A DNA stretch of 64,000 nucleotides from NCBI RefSeq assembly GCF_049243985.1, contig NC_135384.1, positions 12,644,501-12,708,500 on the forward strand, read 5' to 3'. Made by a program: the position numbers and the translations under genes. This DNA is from Paroedura picta (taxonomy: Eukaryota; Chordata; Lepidosauria; Squamata; Gekkonidae). Below are positions 32,656 through 42,303 of this stretch, piece after piece; positions within the stretch are counted from its first letter, which is position 1, and the number at the start of each line of letters is the position of its first letter. The notes beneath the pieces were generated by a model. The model saw only the letters and a list, made by a program, of their open reading frames with translations, was not told the DNA's origin and did not search any database.

Positions 32656-33054
32656 ATAGATTCACATAGGTAGCCGTGTAGGTCTGAAACAACAGGAGTT
32701 GTACATTTTGAATTTAGGACTGGAGGTTTCAACCACTGATGAAGCCAATGAAAACGGATTGTATCTAAAAGCCGTTATGGTTGTTCCTTCTAGTATATAA
32801 AAGCTTTTGTGGATATGCACAATTTGTCTTCCAGAAATAAGCAATGAGCATTTAAAATATTTAGAATATAATGGGCAGCCAAAAGAAAAGTAGAGAGACA
32901 AAATATTTTCAACAAAAATAGAGTCCAATAGCACCATTAAGGCCAACAAAGATTTATTCAAGACAGAGCAAGCACCATTGAATAGACCAGCAAAGAATTC
33001 TGAAGAGATCTGCTGAGGATTGATCTCTAGAACATTTCCTCCAGTAACCTGGGT
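32656..33054. mobile_element. Penelope-like repeat and OR-proximal fragment
   Basis: It carries the hammerhead-like motif, then a Penelope-like segment to about 32965, then a short stretch of OR-proximal block with the acceptor-like CATTTCCTCCAG, broken at the same place as at 9210. Confidence 0.45.
32730..32783 (+). ncRNA. Hammerhead-ribozyme-like motif
   Basis: Third copy: same cores and perfect helices I and III as the copy at 25552. The loop differs by one or two bases. Confidence 0.45.
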
Positions 33055-33375
33055 TGGACCAGAACCAATGGGATGAACCAATGGGAAGAAGTTCCTGACA
33101 CTTAGAGCGGTTTCTCAGTGGAACAGGCTTCCTCGGGAGGTGGTGGGTTCTCCATCTTTGGAATTTTTTAAACAGAGGCTGGATAGCTATCTGATGGAAA
33201 GGAATATTCTGTGAAGGCTTAAGGGGGTGGCAGGTTACAGTGGATAAATGATCTGACGGAGAGGCTGATTCTGTGAAGGGTTAAGGGGGTGGCAGGTTAC
33301 AGTGGATGAGCGATAGGGTTGTGAGTGTCTTGCATAGTCCAGGGGGTTGGAGTAGATAGTGGCCTCCTTAAGAGA
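33055..33375 (+). mobile_element. CR1/L3-like LINE 3' end
   Basis: Same LINE C-terminus as at 9215-9500. An internal stretch (TGAAGGCTTAAGGGGGTGGCAGGTTACAGTGGAT) is duplicated in tandem at about 33212-33305. Confidence 0.7.
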
Positions 33376-33384
33376 GATAAAATT

Positions 33385-34160
33385 TAATTCTGGCTAAAGC
33401 TTTCATGCACTTGTACAATTTGTCTTCCAGAAAGAGGCAATGGGCATTTAAAATATACATGTTTGTTTAGAATATAATGGGCAGCCTAAAGAAAAGTGGA
33501 GAGACAAACAACATTCAAGACAGAATGTTCTTGTTTCTCAAGGATGCTTGAATCTGAATTGCTGGGTGAAACAATCTCTTTATCTTCAGTAGACTTAAGG
33601 ATCATAGGAGTGGGAGTCTGGGGCTGAAGGAAAAGTCTAGTTTGGGTTAGAAATACCAGTGAGGTACCTGAGAGGTTACCTGAGTGTGGGGAACCAAAGT
33701 TAAAATTAAGTAGACAACATCCTATTTCTCTGGCTGCCCTACAAAAACTGCTTCCATTTGGAAATCAGAGGCCAGTAGCACCTTTAATACCAACAAAGAT
33801 TTATATACGGCATGAGCTTTCGAGTGCAAACACTCTGGCTCACGCCCTGTATAAATCTTTGTTGGTCTTAAAGGTGCTACTGGACTCTGATTCTATTGTG
33901 CTGCTTCAGCCCAACACGGCTACACATTTGAATCCATTAGGGAATGAAATTGTCCATTTGAAAGGTCTAAGATAGGAATGCAGCATTCATAGGTGGAGTC
34001 ATGCATAATAGACAGGCCCTTAACAATGGCCCCCAAGGTGCTTTAGTACTGTGTTGGCATACACTTTCCAAGTAAGATGACCTCCAACAGACTCATTACC
34101 ATTTTTGTGTGTGGTATTGTCTATGTAACAGCAGCCCTTACATGTGGAATTCAATATGGA
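33385..34160. repeat. Duplicated spacer with Penelope-like repeat (unit E)
   Basis: Nearly identical to 9520-10280, linking the segments upstream of copies 2 and 5. No gene seen. Confidence 0.5.
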
Positions 34161-34600
34161 TTCAGGAAAATTTCAATTGTCCCTTCTTATGCATGCAAAG
34201 GTTGGATTGAAGTCGCTCTCCATGATTTGGTGTAGTTCTAGGTCAGATTTCCAGAGCGTGTGGACATGGAAGTTGTAGAAGCTTAGGTCAGGACAAAATA
34301 ACACATGGTTGCTGGGGTATGGGAAAGTCAGTGAGATATTGATCAGTGAGTTTGGCCATCTACAAACAATTCCATTCATTGCTTGTTCAAGAACAACTTA
34401 GCTACCAGGCTGAGATGGTTAAAAAAGAAGCCTAAATAACAGTTCCCTTCTCTTAGTTTAATTACAGTGCAATCAGAAGAAAATTGCCTTCAGAGAAAGC
34501 ACCATTGAATAGACCAGTGAAGAATTCTGAAGAGACCAGCTGAGGATAGTTCTCTAGAACATTTGCTCCAGGTAACCTGCACCTGGATATTGAGAACAAA
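34161..34600 (+). promoter_or_regulatory. OR-proximal block of copy 5
   Basis: Nearly identical to 10281-10701. Acceptor CATTTGCTCCAG|GTAACC, with G for C in the tract; 30 bases to the ATG. Confidence 0.5.
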
Positions 34601-35548
34601 ATGCCCAATCTTACATCCATATCTGAATTTGTGCTCCTGAAATTTTCAGACACCCGAGAACTGCAGATCTTACACTTCCTTATATTTTTAGTACTATATG
34701 TGATTGCACTGACTGGCAATCTTCTCATCATCATTGCTGTCATGCTTGATCATCATCTACACACCCCCATGTACTTCTTCCTAATGAACTTGGCTATTCA
34801 GGACCTTGGCTCAGTTTCTGTCACGGTACCTAAAGCTATGGCCAATTCCCTCCAAAACACCCAGTCAATTTCTTATTCTGGTTGTGTGGCTCAAGTATTT
34901 TCCTTAATATTATTTGAAGGGTCGGATTTTACCATCCTTACAATAATGGCGCATGATCGGTATGTGGCTATCTGCAACCCACTGCAATATGAGACCATCA
35001 TGCACAGAGGAGCCTGCATCCAGATGGCAGCAGTTGCATGGATTGTATGTAACCTTTATGCCACTTTACACACCACAAGCACTTTTGCCATCACCTTCTG
35101 CTCCAATAAGGTCAATCAGTTCTTTTGTGAAATTCCACAGGTGCTTTCACTCGCATGTTCAGATTTATATCTAATTGAAGTTGGACTTCTTTTATTCAGC
35201 TGCACCATAGCTGCAGGATGTTTTATCTTCATTGTCATAACCTATGTGCAGATTTTTGCTACACTACTTCGAATGCCTTCTGTGCAGGGTCAGAAGAAAG
35301 CCCTCTCCACTTGCATCCCCCATCTCACGGTGGTGTCTCTGAATATTTTCACTGGAATGTTTGCTTACTTAAGGCCTCCTGCTAACTCTTCATCTGATAT
35401 CAATATGATTTTTGCCGTCATGTATGCTATATTACCTCCACTGCTGAATCCCTTCATCTATAGCATGAGAAACGAAGACCTGAAGACGGCATTGTTGAAG
35501 CTCACTGATTTCGGACATTTCCCCAAAACCTGTTCTGACAAATTCTAG
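34601..35548 (+). CDS. Olfactory receptor (class II, OR14-like), copy 5
   Basis: Intact 315-residue OR, MPNLTS start. Hallmark motifs are all present: LHTPMYFFL at 53-61, MAHDRYVAIC at 116-125, TYVQIF, KALSTCIPHL and PLLNPFIYS. It has features of its own: LLKFSDTRE (Lys at 14), IIIAVMLDHH at the end of TM1, FSLILFEGSDFT in TM3, and MRNEDLKTA, with Glu where the others have Lys just after TM7. TM1 resembles copy 6, so it bridges copies 1-4 and copy 6. A LINE interrupts the 3' flank 30 bases after the stop. Confidence 0.95.
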   Translation: MPNLTSISEFVLLKFSDTRELQILHFLIFLVLYVIALTGNLLIIIAVMLDHHLHTPMYFFLMNLAIQDLGSVSVTVPKAMANSLQNTQSISYSGCVAQVFSLILFEGSDFTILTIMAHDRYVAICNPLQYETIMHRGACIQMAAVAWIVCNLYATLHTTSTFAITFCSNKVNQFFCEIPQVLSLACSDLYLIEVGLLLFSCTIAAGCFIFIVITYVQIFATLLRMPSVQGQKKALSTCIPHLTVVSLNIFTGMFAYLRPPANSSSDINMIFAVMYAILPPLLNPFIYSMRNEDLKTALLKLTDFGHFPKTCSDKF

Positions 35549-35566
35549 GAAAATTGTCTTGAATAA

Positions 35567-35578
35567 CTTTATCTGAGT
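35567..35578 (+). repeat. Target-site duplication of LINE in OR copy 5 3' flank
   Basis: CTTTATCTGAGT here is repeated exactly at 36890-36901. The intact flank behind copies 1-4 has one CTTTATCTGAGTTATTTTC, so this is a classic insertion scar. Confidence 0.85.
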
Positions 35579-35857
35579 CAATCAATCAATCAATATTTAT
35601 TTACGATCATTCAGACCAAAATTAAGATACAAGCAATTAAAAATAAGACAATTTAAAAAGAGAATAAACAGTAATAGTACTTTAAAATTTTTAAAAGATC
35701 TGACAACATAAAAACTTTAAGATGGTACATTCAATATTTAAAACACAGTTTAAGTTGCCAGGGACCAATGGCTCTTTGTACTTTTGAAATCAGATCAGAG
35801 AGAAATTTTCTGATCCATATACATAGTACTCAATTTCATAACAGCAGTACAATCAGT

Positions 35858-36345
35858 CAGTAACCTTTTATTGGCATAAAATGTATAATACATATAAAAA
35901 TAGGGTTTAAAATTTCAACAAAATAATAAAATGGGGTTACATGACCAAACAGATCTTAAAATGATTAAATAAACTATAAGAGATAAAATACAAGGTAGGC
36001 AGCATATTATAAAAGCATCTTAGTTAAAACTCTGGCAACTAAAATGGTTATCTCTGGGTCTTTGTCAGAGAGCAGAAATTGCAAGGTCATAGATTTACTT
36101 ACAGAAGGCTTGTTTCCCAGCAAAGCAACAAAGCTGTCATCCCGACACTGCTCATATAAGGGGCAATCTAACAAAATGTGTGAGACAGAGTCAGGGCAAC
36201 CAGAACCACACGGACAGAGTCTCACATGGTATGGGATATGGTGGAATCTTCCCTCTAAGACCTTTGAGGGGAAAGCATTCATTCGTGCCAGGAGAAAAGC
36301 TCTTCTCAGGGGTGGGACATCAAGGAGATGAAAATACAAAATTTA
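35858..36345 (-). mobile_element. Second LINE C-terminus, nested
   Basis: An open minus-strand frame of 110 residues reads as a non-LTR C-terminus with a zinc-finger-like CPCGSGCPDSVSHILLDC segment. The 3' end begins CCTTTTATTGGCATAAAATG. Confidence 0.75.
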
Positions 36346-36379
36346 GCTGTGCAGAGAATTATTTGCCTGTCTTCGTCTT

Positions 36380-36559
36380 GACCGTTTATGCACTGGAGGT
36401 TTCGTGCCAGGCTGCAGACTGGAGTTTTAGTCGTGGCAGGTTGCCCCACCTCTTCCTGCACCCACATGGGGAGCATTTGGCCTGGTGCACCTCATCCGCC
36501 CCCGATTTGTGCTCCTGCATGGGAGCTGGGGCAGTGAAGCTCTCAGTGCATAAACGGTC
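36380..36559. mobile_element. Miniature inverted-repeat element (180 bp)
   Basis: Ends GACCGTTTATGCACTG and CAGTGCATAAACGGTC are exact reverse complements. Non-coding. A partial relative lies at 22936-23040. Confidence 0.75.
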
Positions 36560-36889
36560 CTTGAAGCAGCACCTTGACTTTCTCCTTTGGGGAAGATCTT
36601 GGGTAGGTGTTCAAAATGGGCTGAATAAAGTTAAAATAACACATGGTTGGTGGGGTTTGGGAAAGTCAGTAATAAAGTTACATCTGATGGTATCAAATGG
36701 GGCAGAACAGAAGCACATGTTCGTCTGACTCTATCCATCCGCTGGCACAAGGACAGAGTCGCTGAGCAAGGTTTTTTTTTTTTTTTGTAACGCCCCTCCA
36801 ACACAGCTGTAGTTAGAGCTGAGCATCTCGCTTGGGCAAAGGACCTTCGATGGGTGTTAAGTTCTAGGTCTGACAGATATGGGGCTGGC

Positions 36890-37225
36890 CTTTATCTGAG
36901 TGATTTTCTTTATTGTTTTTGTAATTTTGGGAATCCAAATATAATAAAAATGAAAAATGTTTTGTTATTGTTTTGCTTTGCTTTTCCCCACTTCTAGTTC
37001 TCAGAATAAAAATCAAATAATTCATAACTTGTCACAGAACTTCCTTCAATAAAATATTTAATTGATAGCAAAATGTACTGGATGTACTGAAAACCTTTCA
37101 ATCTGTACATTCTTCAGTTCAGTTCAATATCAAAGTAAATACAAATACAGTTATATGTTACTACCAGTCCACACACCTGTTGAGCCATTCTCAGTATCCA
37201 GCATCATTCCTTGAACCCATATGCT
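36890..37225. other. Remainder of OR copy 5 3' flank, then spacer
   Basis: It resumes the OR 3' flank (GATTTTCTTTATTGTTTTTG, then GGGAATCCAAATATAATAA), then AT-rich sequence without a gene. Confidence 0.5.
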
Positions 37226-37509
37226 GAAGAAGAAGAAGAAGAAGAAGAGTTGGTTCTTATATGCCACTTTTCTCTACCAAAAGGAGGCTCAAAGCAGCTT
37301 ACAGTCACCTTCCCTTTCCTCTCCCCACAACAGACACCCTGTGAGGAAGGTGAGGCTGAGAGAGCCCTGATATCACTGCTCGGTCAGAACAGCTTTATCA
37401 GTGCTGTGACTGGCCCAAGGTCACCCAGCTGGCTGCATGTGGGGGAGCACAGAATCAAACCTGGCATGCCAGATTAGAAGTCCACACTCCTAAGCACTAC
37501 ACCAAACTG
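37226..37509 (-). mobile_element. tRNA-derived SINE, antisense
   Basis: It starts with GAAGAAGAAGAAGAAGAAGAG (the reverse tail), then the SINE body, and ends in CTAAGCACTACACCAAACTGA (the reverse A box). Same family as 4262-4535. Confidence 0.85.
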
Positions 37510-38145
37510 AATACATTGGTTAGCAGGGTGGCAGTTTTGCCAGTAAATACTCGACTCCTTCTTTGGTGTAAATATGGCTGCAGCCATTTATTGTTATGCC
37601 ACCCTCCAGCAAAGTGTTGGCCATGCATGGTAGGTAGCTTGACCCCTCAGCCATCTGGCTGTTTAACCTGAGGGTCCTTGGATGCCTTGAGGCCCACTGT
37701 ATCCCAGCCAGGAGAGCGGGTCCTCTGCAACTGGAATCTCTCACTGGGAAGTGAACACATTGGGGCCCACCAGGTGTCCATCTCACTTTTATTGAACTTT
37801 GGAATCCTTTATTGTTATACAGTTATGTTTGTCAGGTATGCCACAGTATATGTTTCTTATATGGTTGCAGAAATGAATTCCTGTGGCTGCCTATATTTGC
37901 TTGCTCCTTTCAACGTAATCCCATCTGCCCATATACCCTTTGCCTCTCATTTCTCCCAGCCTCCCCCCTGCCACCTGCATGCTTTTTTTCTGAATGACAC
38001 CATAATGTATGTGTGGCTGGGAGCATCTCTACCTGCAAACATTAACCTTGGGAAGAAAGAGCAGCCCAAGTAGCTGAGAACACAGGAGAAGAAGCACTTG
38101 CAAAGAAACAGGCAATGGAAGGGCTCCCAGGAAGGTGGCAGAGGC
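37510..38145. other. Spacer, no gene seen
   Basis: An open frame of 131 codons (37678-38073, +) has no recognisable domain and no paralogue in the window. I do not call it a gene. Confidence 0.35.
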
Positions 38146-38358
38146 TTACAATCCCTTTCCCTTTCCTCTCCCCACAACAGACACCCTGTGAGGGAGCTGA
38201 GGCTGATAGAACCCTGATATTACTGCTCAGAACAGCTCTATCAGTGCTGTGGCAAGGCCAAGGTCACCCAGATGGTTGCATGTGGGGGAGTGCAAAATTG
38301 AACCTGGCTCACCAGATTAGATGTCCACACTCCTAAGCACTACACCAAGCTGGCTCTC
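38146..38358 (-). mobile_element. tRNA-derived SINE, antisense, tail missing
   Basis: Body and A-box end (TAAGCACTACACCAAGCTGG) match the other SINE copies. The tail half is lost. Confidence 0.75.
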
Positions 38359-38654
38359 GTAAAACACTGCACCTGCCTATTATGCCACTAGGGCTTCTGC
38401 TTCTCTTAGAAGACTTCTGGTCATACGTCTAACCTAATAATTCTATATAAAATAGAGATACTTATCTCATCCTTCTGGCACATTCAAAACAGTCCATCCA
38501 GTTGTTCTGAGGTTTTCTGTTTTGCAGTCTCCCAAGACAGCACAAAACTGGACACAGACGATATACTGGGAAAGATCAACTATCAATTTTAGGGGGGAGG
38601 GGGGAATTAAAATAGGAAATGAATGTGTGTTCATCTGAACCTATTGCATTTCAT
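38359..38654. other. Spacer, no feature seen
   Basis: AT-rich with a short G run; no gene and no repeat recognised. Confidence 0.3.
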
Positions 38655-38978
38655 GGGCCCATTATGCACAGAGTGGAAGGTCCGCATTCGGGGTGGAATG
38701 GCAGTGGCTAAAATCACCAATTATGCACGCTGCAGTCGGCTACCAGGCACAGAGTCAATTTATGCTGCCGAAAAAGCCGCGTTAGCGAGATGCGGAAGAA
38801 AGTGGAGCTTCCTGGGACCAGGGCGCAACCAGAAGCGGCTCTGGAGTAGCCGCGTGCATAATTGGATACTCTAGGTTTTGCCGCCATTGCATTCCATCCT
38901 GTGCATAAACGGTTTGCTCCGGTTCTTCCTCCTCCACGTTCTCCATGCCGCTGTTTCAGTGGCCGTGCATAATAGGCC
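38655..38978. mobile_element. Miniature element with GGCCCATTATGCAC ends (about 324 bp)
   Basis: Left end GGGCCCATTATGCACAG, right end GTGCATAATAGGCC; several internal copies of TTATGCAC/GTGCATAA. GC-rich, non-coding. CATG flanks both sides. Confidence 0.65.
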
Positions 38979-38989
38979 ATGCTGATCAA

Positions 38990-39410
38990 ATCCTAACTTG
39001 TATTTGTGGACATATTTCAATCAGATATGAACCTATAATCTATGATCCATTACTCCTGATGCCTAGGCACTGGGAGGCTCAGGTTCAAATCCCTCCCCTT
39101 CCAGAAAGCACAATGAATGTCTTCAAGTCTTCAAGCAAAGGTTGGATACACACTTTTCTTGGATGCTTTAGGATGCTTAGGGCTGATCCTGCGTTGAGCA
39201 GGGGGTTGGACTAGATGGCCTGCATGGACCCTTCCAACTCTATGATTCTATGATTCTATGATTCTATGAATGAATGACCTTGGGCTATCCATCTCTCTCT
39301 GCTCATCCTACCTCAAAGGGCTGTTGAGAGAATAAAGTGAAAAGGGGGGAAACAATTTAAGCAACATGAGCTTTCTGGAGCAAGGGCGGGATAGAAAGGT
39401 ATTAAACACA
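38990..39410 (+). mobile_element. tRNA-type SINE split by a CR1 3' end
   Basis: SINE-like sequence (B-box-like GGTTCAAATCC at about 39085, then GACCTTGGGCTATCCATCTC at 39278) is interrupted by a 5'-truncated CR1 (about 39119-39270) ending in three ATTCTATG repeats. AATGAATG occurs on both sides of the CR1. Confidence 0.55.
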
Positions 39411-39769
39411 ACTTAACGCTGATTTATTATTACTGGTAAAATAAAGATTTTCTCAATAAATGTCCTCAAGATTTTAAAATTCTATATGCACAGTGCTCTG
39501 TCAAATATCAGCTACAGAAATCAAATAAATGTACAAGAGAAGGATAAGGGGGCATATCACCACTTGGACTGTTAACTCCATGTTTTCTCTCACACCAATT
39601 CCTGAACTTCACAGTCAGTTAGTTTATTTTAACAGTCTTAGAGACCAGAGCAGTAATAAAACCCCAAAGAGAAACAGAATAAAACAGGAAGGGCGTGGAA
39701 ATCCCTCATCCATAAAACTAGAATCAAATAGGACAATCCCAGTATACAAAATAGAAGGACTCTAATGCT
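39411..39769. other. Spacer, no feature seen
   Basis: AT-rich, no gene recognised. Confidence 0.3.
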
Positions 39770-40317
39770 GTGTATTTGGTCTTACTCCATGCACCGGCTA
39801 ATTATCTATTTAGGTTAGTTAGAAAACAATAGAAAGAAATAATACAGCAGCGGGAAAAGACTTTGGCATCCCTTGACAGTTAAGTGAGATGAACTCTTGG
39901 GAACAAATTGACATGAAAAGAACATAAATTAAGCTCTGTTTTATTCACACAGCCATTTGGATTATGAACTGACAGAAATTAGTACAATATATTTTCTAAA
40001 GTCATCTCTGGAATTGCCTGTATTTAAAGAGGTGACTTTAATGAGGCAAAGAAGAAATTGAACCAGACCTTCTCTCTTTGGCCATACATCTTTGTTATTT
40101 GTCCATTGGTCCACATCAACAAGAATGAAGAAAAAATACTTGATGACAGAACTTCAGCAGAAATGGCGACAGGGGACATAAACTCAAAATAACTGGAGAA
40201 GAAATAGAACTCCGAGGTATTCAAGAATGGTAGGAATTGGAGAAATCAATGTGTGAGTATAGAAGGATTTTAGAACAGCTTCAAAGGCATTCTTTCCAAT
40301 CTTCTACGATGTTTTAA
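39770..40317. repeat. Diverged spacer block upstream of OR copy 6
   Basis: It keeps the core of the block found upstream of copies 2-5 (CACATCAACAAGAATGAAG, then ACAGAACTTCAGCAGAAATGG, then AACTGGAGAAGAAATAGAACTC), although the flanking DNA has diverged. The candidate donor position reads CTTCAAAG|GCATTC, with GC in place of GT. Its survival suggests function. Confidence 0.5.
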
Positions 40318-40603
40318 GAGCCTCTTGTGGCGCAGAGTGCTAAGCGGCCAAAAGGCAGTCTGAAAGCTCTGCCCATGAGGTTGGGAGTTCGAGCCCAGCA
40401 GCCGGCTCAAGGTTGACTCAGCCTTCCATCCTTCCGAGGTCGGTAAAATGAGTACCCAGCTTGCTGGGGGGTAAACGGTAATGACTGGGGAAGGCACTGG
40501 CCAACCACCCCGTATTGAGTCTGCCAAGAAAACGCTAGAGGGCGTCACCCCAAGGGTCAGACATGACTCGGTGCTTGCACAGGGGATACCTTTACCTTTT
40601 TAT
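40318..40603 (+). mobile_element. Sauria-type SINE with 10-bp target-site duplication
   Basis: It has a tRNA-like head (CCTCTTGTGGCGCAGAGTG, GGGAGTTCGAGCC), a middle with AAAATGAGTACCCAGCTTGC, and a BovB-related tail with GGTCAGACATGACTCGG. GATGTTTTAA flanks it exactly at 40308-40317 and 40604-40613. Intact and relatively young. Confidence 0.92.
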
Positions 40604-40613
40604 GATGTTTTAA

Positions 40614-41337
40614 TACATTATAAGGAACTGTTTTCTTGATCACAAATCCTTTTTATAAGACAAAAAAAATATTAAAATCACATCAAAGGGTTAAAAGAAT
40701 TGCTCTTGGAGCCATGGTGACAGTTTTCCTATTTACACTTATAAACTCATGTCTGTTTGGGACTGTAAAGCTATGAATACATTGTTTCAGGTGGGTAGCT
40801 GTATTGGTTTGAGTTCAGTGGCATCTTTAAGACCAACAAAGTTGAATTTCATGTGCACATGCACCTTCTCTACTAAGGGGCAAAGGTAATTCAAAATGTA
40901 AACATTTTTATTTAGAATAAAATGGGCAGCCTAAAAAGAAGTAGAGGGTATTTATTTAACCACAACTCAGTATGACCAACAACCAGCATCAACACAGTAT
41001 CTCTATATATATCCTGATTTACTTCCCAAACTTCCTGCACATGGGAATACCATTCTTAACTGTTAACCCTTAACTCATCATGAGAGTATGTCAATATATA
41101 ACACAAACTATCCTATTTTTTTCTGTACAGAGTTAGCTACCAGGCTGAGATGGTCAGAGAAGACATCCTAAATAACCATTGACTTATATTAATTGTGCAA
41201 TCAAAAGAATAATTCACTGAGAGAAAACGCATTGAGTAGACCAGAGTAGGATTCTGTAAACATGCTGAGGATTGTTCTCTAAAACATTTCCTCTACTCAG
41301 CCCTACAGGTAACCTGCAATTGGATATTGAGAACAAA
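40614..41337 (+). promoter_or_regulatory. Upstream region of OR copy 6
   Basis: It contains a Penelope-like remnant (about 40785-40950) and a diverged OR-proximal block from about 41120. The acceptor is CTCAGCCCTACAG|GTAACC, 29-30 bases before the ATG. Confidence 0.45.
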
Positions 41338-42303
41338 ATGCCCAGTCTTAACACCACATCTGAATTTCTGCTCCTGGAATTTTCAGACACCCGAGAACTA
41401 CAGATCTTACATTTCTTTGTCTTCTTAGTCATATACTTGACTGCAGTAACTGGCAATCTTCTCATCGTTGTTGCTGTAGCTTTTGATCATCACCTGCACA
41501 CCCCCATGTATTTCTTCCTAATTAATTTGGCTGTTCTGGACCTCGGTATAGTTTCTGTCATGGTTCCTAAAGCTATGGCCAATTCCCTCCTGAACATCTG
41601 GTCCATTTCTTACTCTGGGTGTGTGGCTCAAGTATTTTTCTACTTTTTCCTTGGAGGGTCAGATTTTGCCATTCTTACATTAATGGCCCATGATCGGTAT
41701 GTTGCTATCTGTAGTCCATTGCAATATGAGACCATCATGCATAAAGGCGCCTGCATCCAGATGGCAGCCAGCGCATGGATTACTGGTATCCTTTATGCCA
41801 CTTTACACACCAGTTGCACTTTTGCCATCACCTTTTGCTCTAATAGGATCGATCAGTTCTTTTGTGAAATTCCACAGATACTAAAACTCTCCTGTTCAGA
41901 CTTATATCTAATTGAAGTTGGCCTTCTTGTATTGAGTTTTACCATAGGTGGAGGATGCTTTATTTTCATCATCATAAGCTATGTGCAGATTTTTTCAACA
42001 CTACTCCGAATGCCTTCTGTGCAGGGTCAGAAGAAAGCCCTCTCCACTTGCATTCCACATCTTATTGTGGTGTGTTTGCTTGTTTTCACTGGAGTGTTTG
42101 CTAATTTGAGGCCTCCTGCTAACACTTCATCCGATCTTGATATACTTTTTGCAGTAATCTATGCTATATTACCCCCATTGCTGAATCCCTTCATCTATAG
42201 TATGAGAAACAAAGAAATTAAGACTGCATTGTTAAAGCTCACTGATTTTGGATATTTCCCCCAAACTACCTCCTGCCAAGTTCTTCAAAGAAAACTGGGT
42301 TGA
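41338..42303 (+). CDS. Olfactory receptor (class II, OR14-like), copy 6
   Basis: Intact 321-residue OR starting MPSLNTTSEF (sequon NTT at 5-7). The frame stays open to an ATG at 41272, but that start lies upstream of the splice acceptor and has no counterpart in the paralogues, so I chose 41338. Motifs: LHTPMYFFL, MAHDRYVAIC, canonical SYVQIF, KALSTCIPHL and PLLNPFIYS. The C-terminus runs longer (TTSCQVLQRKLG), similar to the SCQVVL end of copy 7. It is intermediate between the copies 1-5 group and the copies 7-8 pair. Confidence 0.95.
   Translation: MPSLNTTSEFLLLEFSDTRELQILHFFVFLVIYLTAVTGNLLIVVAVAFDHHLHTPMYFFLINLAVLDLGIVSVMVPKAMANSLLNIWSISYSGCVAQVFFYFFLGGSDFAILTLMAHDRYVAICSPLQYETIMHKGACIQMAASAWITGILYATLHTSCTFAITFCSNRIDQFFCEIPQILKLSCSDLYLIEVGLLVLSFTIGGGCFIFIIISYVQIFSTLLRMPSVQGQKKALSTCIPHLIVVCLLVFTGVFANLRPPANTSSDLDILFAVIYAILPPLLNPFIYSMRNKEIKTALLKLTDFGYFPQTTSCQVLQRKLG

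Larger units (their letters stand above)
35579..36889 (-). mobile_element. LINE insertion with nested elements in the OR copy 5 3' flank
   Basis: Antisense LINE flanked by the 12-bp duplication. Its 3' end is at the left (CAATCAATCAAT tail, 35579-35850) and coding C-terminal sequence at the right (36600-36889: YLSDLELNTHRRSFAQARCS, then CLCASG). A second LINE (35858-36345) and a miniature element (36380-36559) lie inside. 5'-truncated and dead. Confidence 0.75.

Noticed and set aside
37678-38073. Open frame of 131 codons
   Set aside because: No recognisable domain, no splice or start context, no paralogue; likely chance.
41272-41337. Upstream in-frame ATG that would extend OR copy 6 by 22 residues
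   Set aside because: It precedes the conserved splice acceptor; the added residues have no counterpart in other ORs, and MPSLNTTSEF is the normal OR start.
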